From the NCBI RefSeq assembly GCF_019737615.1, contig NZ_JAHKKS010000010.1, positions 62,001 through 126,000 of the forward strand: a stretch of DNA of 64,000 bases. Direction: 5' to 3'. The DNA is from Sphingobium xanthum. Lineage in GTDB: Bacteria; Pseudomonadota; Alphaproteobacteria; Sphingomonadales; Sphingomonadaceae. A program made the translations under genes and the position numbers. Positions 61,684-64,000 of the stretch are shown here, piece by piece. Within the stretch, counting starts at the first letter, position 1; every line of letters starts with the position of its first letter. The notes beneath the pieces are model-generated. The model worked only from the letters and a program-made list of their open reading frames with translations, made no database searches and was not told the DNA's origin.

Positions 61684-62169
61684 TTGGACGAGATGCTGCA
61701 ACCGCTGATCGATTGGCTTCATGCCCAGCCGTTTCAGCAGACCTTTGCCGGAACCTTCTGGATCGTCCCGACCGCTCAGACCATCCACATCCTCTGCGTC
61801 GCGATCGTCATGACCGGTGCGCTGGTCATCGCGCTGCGCGGCATGGGTCTGGTCGGCAAGGAATGGAGCCTTGCGCGCTGGCAGGCCCGCTTTCACGGGG
61901 CCACCGTGGCGGCGCTTTGGGTGCTGCTGGCGACGGGCATCGTCATGACCATTGCCGAGCCGGAGCGCGAGCTGCTCAACATCATCTTCCGCGCCAAGAT
62001 GCTGGCGGTCATCGTGACGCTCATCGTCGCGCATTTCTTGAGCCGGTCGCTGCGTGCGGCAACGTCGGACCGGCCGATCGGCGCGGGCGTCCGCCTCGTC
62101 GCGGTGCTGGTATTGCTGTCATGGATGGGGATCGCAGCGGCCGGCCGCTGGATCGCCTACGCAGGCTGA
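61684..62169 (+). CDS. Four-helix membrane protein, DUF6644-like, copy A
   Basis: A 161-residue membrane protein. I chose TTG at 61684, six bases after GGGAGAGGGAGAGC; ATG at 61693 is an alternative. Helices include TAQTIHILCVAIVMTGALVIALRGMGL, ATVAALWVLLATGIVMTIA, AKMLAVIVTLIVAHFL and VRLVAVLVLLSWMGIAAAGRWIAY. The first helix has a His and an RGMGL end that are echoed in the next gene. Such paired proteins are of unknown function. Confidence 0.7.
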   Translation: MDEMLQPLIDWLHAQPFQQTFAGTFWIVPTAQTIHILCVAIVMTGALVIALRGMGLVGKEWSLARWQARFHGATVAALWVLLATGIVMTIAEPERELLNIIFRAKMLAVIVTLIVAHFLSRSLRAATSDRPIGAGVRLVAVLVLLSWMGIAAAGRWIAYAG

Positions 62170-62182
62170 GGGAGACAGAACC

Positions 62183-62677
62183 ATGATCGACTCCCTGCTG
62201 GAGACCATCAGCAACAGCCCCATGGCCATCTATATGGCCGAGGATCCCTTCGCCTTTCCGACGGTCGAGACGTTTCACGTCATCAGCCTGGTGATCGTCT
62301 TCGGCTCGATCCTGCTCGTCGATCTGCGCCTCATGGGCCTCGCCTCGCGCGATTACTCGATCAGCGGCCTGTCGCGCACGATCCTGCCGATCACCTGGGT
62401 CGCGTTCCTCGTCGCGGCGATTACCGGCGGACTTTTGTTCGCGTCCAATGCCTATGGCTATTTCGGCAACACCGCCTTCCGCATCAAGCTCTTGCTGCTC
62501 GTGCTGGCGGGGCTGAACATGCTGGTGTTCCATTTTGTCACGCAGCGGCGCGGAAATCTGGATGGGCCGGGCCTCGTTCCGGGCGGTGCGAGGCTGGCCG
62601 GGCTGCTCTCGGCAATGCTTTGGATCGGAATCATTGCCTGCGGGCGCTGGATAGGCTTTACAATGTCGCCATTCTGA
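62183..62677 (+). CDS. Four-helix membrane protein, DUF6644-like, copy B
   Basis: A 164-residue paralogue of the previous gene. It keeps VETFHVISLVIVFGSILLVDLRLMGL, AFLVAAITGGLLFASNA, IKLLLLVLAGLNMLVFHF and LSAMLWIGIIACGRWIGF. The shared His, RxMGL and GRWIxF features suggest that the two subunits pair in the membrane, perhaps around haem or a quinone, which is inference. GGGAGACAGAACC precedes the ATG, and the gap to copy A is 13 bp. Confidence 0.72.
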   Translation: MIDSLLETISNSPMAIYMAEDPFAFPTVETFHVISLVIVFGSILLVDLRLMGLASRDYSISGLSRTILPITWVAFLVAAITGGLLFASNAYGYFGNTAFRIKLLLLVLAGLNMLVFHFVTQRRGNLDGPGLVPGGARLAGLLSAMLWIGIIACGRWIGFTMSPF

Positions 62678-62691
62678 AATGGTATGACGAA

Positions 62692-63684
62692 ATGCAGACG
62701 GAGCTTATCGACGAGACAACCAAGCCGCAGGCGCGCGAGCCGATGCATCAACGGCTTGTCGGCGCACGCCTGTTTCACCTGCTGCGCCTCATTCGCGAGA
62801 GCGGCCTGCCGATCTACGAGCGCGAGCTTGGCTACAAGGAAATTCATCGCCAGCTGATCATCATGATCGGCGTCTCGGGCGGCCTTAGCTCGCACGAGAT
62901 CGTGACGCTCACCGGCCACGAAAAGGCGCAAGTGAGCCGCGCGATCAAGCCGCTCGAGGAAGAAGGGCTGATCGGGCGCGAGCGGCTGCGTGCCAAGCTG
63001 ACCCTGTTGCCTGCCGGGCGCCGTATCTTCGACCGGATGACCGCGATCATGCGCGGGCGGGATGCGACGCTGACGGCCGGAATTTCGTCCGCCGATCTCA
63101 AGCGCTTCGCTGCCATGACCGAGCAGCTGACAGCGAAGGCCGCGCAGCTATATGCCGATGAACGGCGACTCAGCACCGAGGCCGGGGTGATCGCCTGCGC
63201 ATCATCAGGTCCGCCGAACTGGCCGGGCACCTCGAAGCCGCCCAGCACCATGATAACGCCGAAGATCATCAGCCTCGTCGCCTATCTCAAGCGCAGCGCC
63301 ATGCTGGCCTATCAGCGCACGCACGGCCTCTCGCATTTCCAGTGGCAAGTGCTCTCGATGATCGGCGAGGCGCCACCCGTGCCGTTGGCGCGCCTCATCC
63401 TCACCATGAGCCGCGACAAGAGCCAGGTCGGCCGCACGGTCGGCGCGCTGGAGCAGGCGGGCCTGATCACCCGCTCGCGCCCGACGCGCCGCCGCGACAT
63501 CCTGCTGGAGCCGACGGCAAAAGGGGCAGCCGCGTTCGAATCGATGTACGATCTCGCTCTGCGTCGCGAGGAAGCGCTCTTTTCCGACTTCGACGCCGAC
63601 GATCGCGCCTTCTACACAACCTTGATCGGCACGCTGACGGACAATGCGCGCGACATGCTGGAGAAGGCCGAGGCTACGGCCTGA
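62692..63684 (+). CDS. Regulator with two fused MarR domains
   Basis: A 330-residue protein with two winged-helix MarR domains. The first (about 20-155) includes HRQLIIMIGVSGGLSSHEIVTLTGHEKAQVSRAIKPLEEEGLI. The second (about 185-325) includes FQWQVLSMIGEAPPVPLARLILTMSRDKSQVGRTVGALEQAGLITRSR. Ordinary MarR proteins are about 150 residues and dimerise; here one chain may form an internal pseudo-dimer. I chose ATG at 62692, 15 bp after the upstream gene, with which it is likely co-transcribed. Confidence 0.8.
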   Translation: MQTELIDETTKPQAREPMHQRLVGARLFHLLRLIRESGLPIYERELGYKEIHRQLIIMIGVSGGLSSHEIVTLTGHEKAQVSRAIKPLEEEGLIGRERLRAKLTLLPAGRRIFDRMTAIMRGRDATLTAGISSADLKRFAAMTEQLTAKAAQLYADERRLSTEAGVIACASSGPPNWPGTSKPPSTMITPKIISLVAYLKRSAMLAYQRTHGLSHFQWQVLSMIGEAPPVPLARLILTMSRDKSQVGRTVGALEQAGLITRSRPTRRRDILLEPTAKGAAAFESMYDLALRREEALFSDFDADDRAFYTTLIGTLTDNARDMLEKAEATA

Positions 63685-63728
63685 TATCCGGCGTTCGGGG
63701 GACGATGTCGCGGGTTTCTCCCGCGCGA

Positions 63729-64000
63729 TCACCGATCCGGGCGGACGGTCGGGCTTTCGAGCTGTTTCTTCACCGATCCGTCGGCGAGCTTGATCGTCAC
63801 GTTGAACCCGCCCTTGCGGCCGTCCTTCAGCGAATAATAAGTGAGGTCGATCTTGTCGCCGGGCTTCAGCGTTCGCTTGCTCCAGCCGTTGCGGCCGAGA
63901 TGGTTGGGACTCATGCCTTCGAAGGCCCAGTGCTCGGCCTGGCCGTTGGCGCCCTTCACCTCGACGTAGAGGAAGGTGTGCGGATTGGTCCAGTCCCAGC
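63729..64000 (-). CDS. DUF6152-like protein, partial
   Basis: The frame is open to the right edge. Visible residues run WDWTNPHTFLYVEVKGANGQAEHWAFEGMSPNHLGRNGW and on to a stop at 63729. NPHxxLxxxV, WxxE and LxRxGW are typical of DUF6152 proteins, which are small exported proteins of unknown function. The N-terminus and any signal peptide lie outside the window. Confidence 0.7.
   Translation of the reverse strand, partial: WDWTNPHTFLYVEVKGANGQAEHWAFEGMSPNHLGRNGWSKRTLKPGDKIDLTYYSLKDGRKGGFNVTIKLADGSVKKQLESPTVRPDR

Noticed and set aside
1..64000. CRISPR arrays, tRNA and rRNA genes, insertion sequences with transposase
   Set aside because: I looked for regularly spaced repeats, cloverleaf-like sequences, rRNA segments and transposase motifs and saw none.

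Overview
The window is about 64 kb of high-GC DNA with dense, often overlapping (ATGA) genes. The gene content points to an alphaproteobacterium of the sphingomonad type: an HWE-family histidine kinase, an ADP-forming feruloyl-CoA synthetase paired with a hydratase/lyase (the FerA/FerB arrangement known from Sphingobium), many plant-glycan and lignin-aromatic enzymes, and short hairpin repeats. The genus is inference; no rRNA or tRNA gene is present to settle it.

Layout. 1-3961 (minus): leading end of a contractile-tail cluster (sheath, tube, two further proteins) that runs off the left edge. 4457-8825 (minus): operon for oxidising a para-alkylphenol-like substrate (SMP-30 lactonase-like protein, MFS transporter, VAO/4-cresol-dehydrogenase-type flavoprotein, cytochrome c, small Tat protein), facing a TetR-class repressor across a tetO-like operator. 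9577-14501: DoxX-like membrane protein, HWE sensor kinase plus response regulator, a sugar-lactone-oxidase-like flavoprotein and a small lipoprotein.

14638-37612 is a plant-glycan utilisation locus. It has a ThuA-like protein, a FucP-type sugar permease, an IlvD/Edd sugar-acid dehydratase, a beta-propeller glycosidase, GH29 fucosidase, a clan GH-A glycosidase, an SGNH esterase, GH42 galactosidase, GH106 rhamnosidase, a frameshifted aldo/keto reductase, a GntR/FCD regulator, GH127 beta-L-arabinofuranosidase, a RuBisCO-like protein and a DUF1537 kinase. The last two fit OiaX and OiaK of D-apionate (apiose) catabolism. Together the set suggests use of an apiose-, rhamnose-, fucose-, arabinose- and galactose-bearing plant glycan such as rhamnogalacturonan-II side chains or complex plant glycosides.

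37692-45702: a 3'-truncated intradiol dioxygenase, then a leucine/itaconate-type operon (isovaleryl-CoA dehydrogenase, methylcrotonyl-CoA carboxylase beta and alpha, MaoC hydratase, CitE-like lyase) with a divergent LysR. A GIY-YIG nuclease gene flanked by hairpin repeats sits between the two carboxylase genes. 45749-50404: ferulate side-chain degradation (ferA, ferB) with three carboxymuconolactone-decarboxylase-like genes. 50487-55516: a glycosyltransferase-like protein and a phosphatase/kinase/nucleotidyltransferase cassette, probably for a surface glycan. 55731-60249: oxidoreductase, SnoaL-like protein and a glutathione-dependent formaldehyde pathway with three tandem VOC genes. 60287-64000: a LysR regulator, a 53-residue protein with its own terminator, two paralogous membrane proteins, a double-MarR regulator and a DUF6152-like gene cut by the right edge.

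The parts fit a bacterium living on plant debris. Glycosidases release sugars. Aromatic-side genes handle alkylphenols and ferulate, and the formaldehyde genes could remove C1 units freed by O-demethylation of the resulting vanillate.
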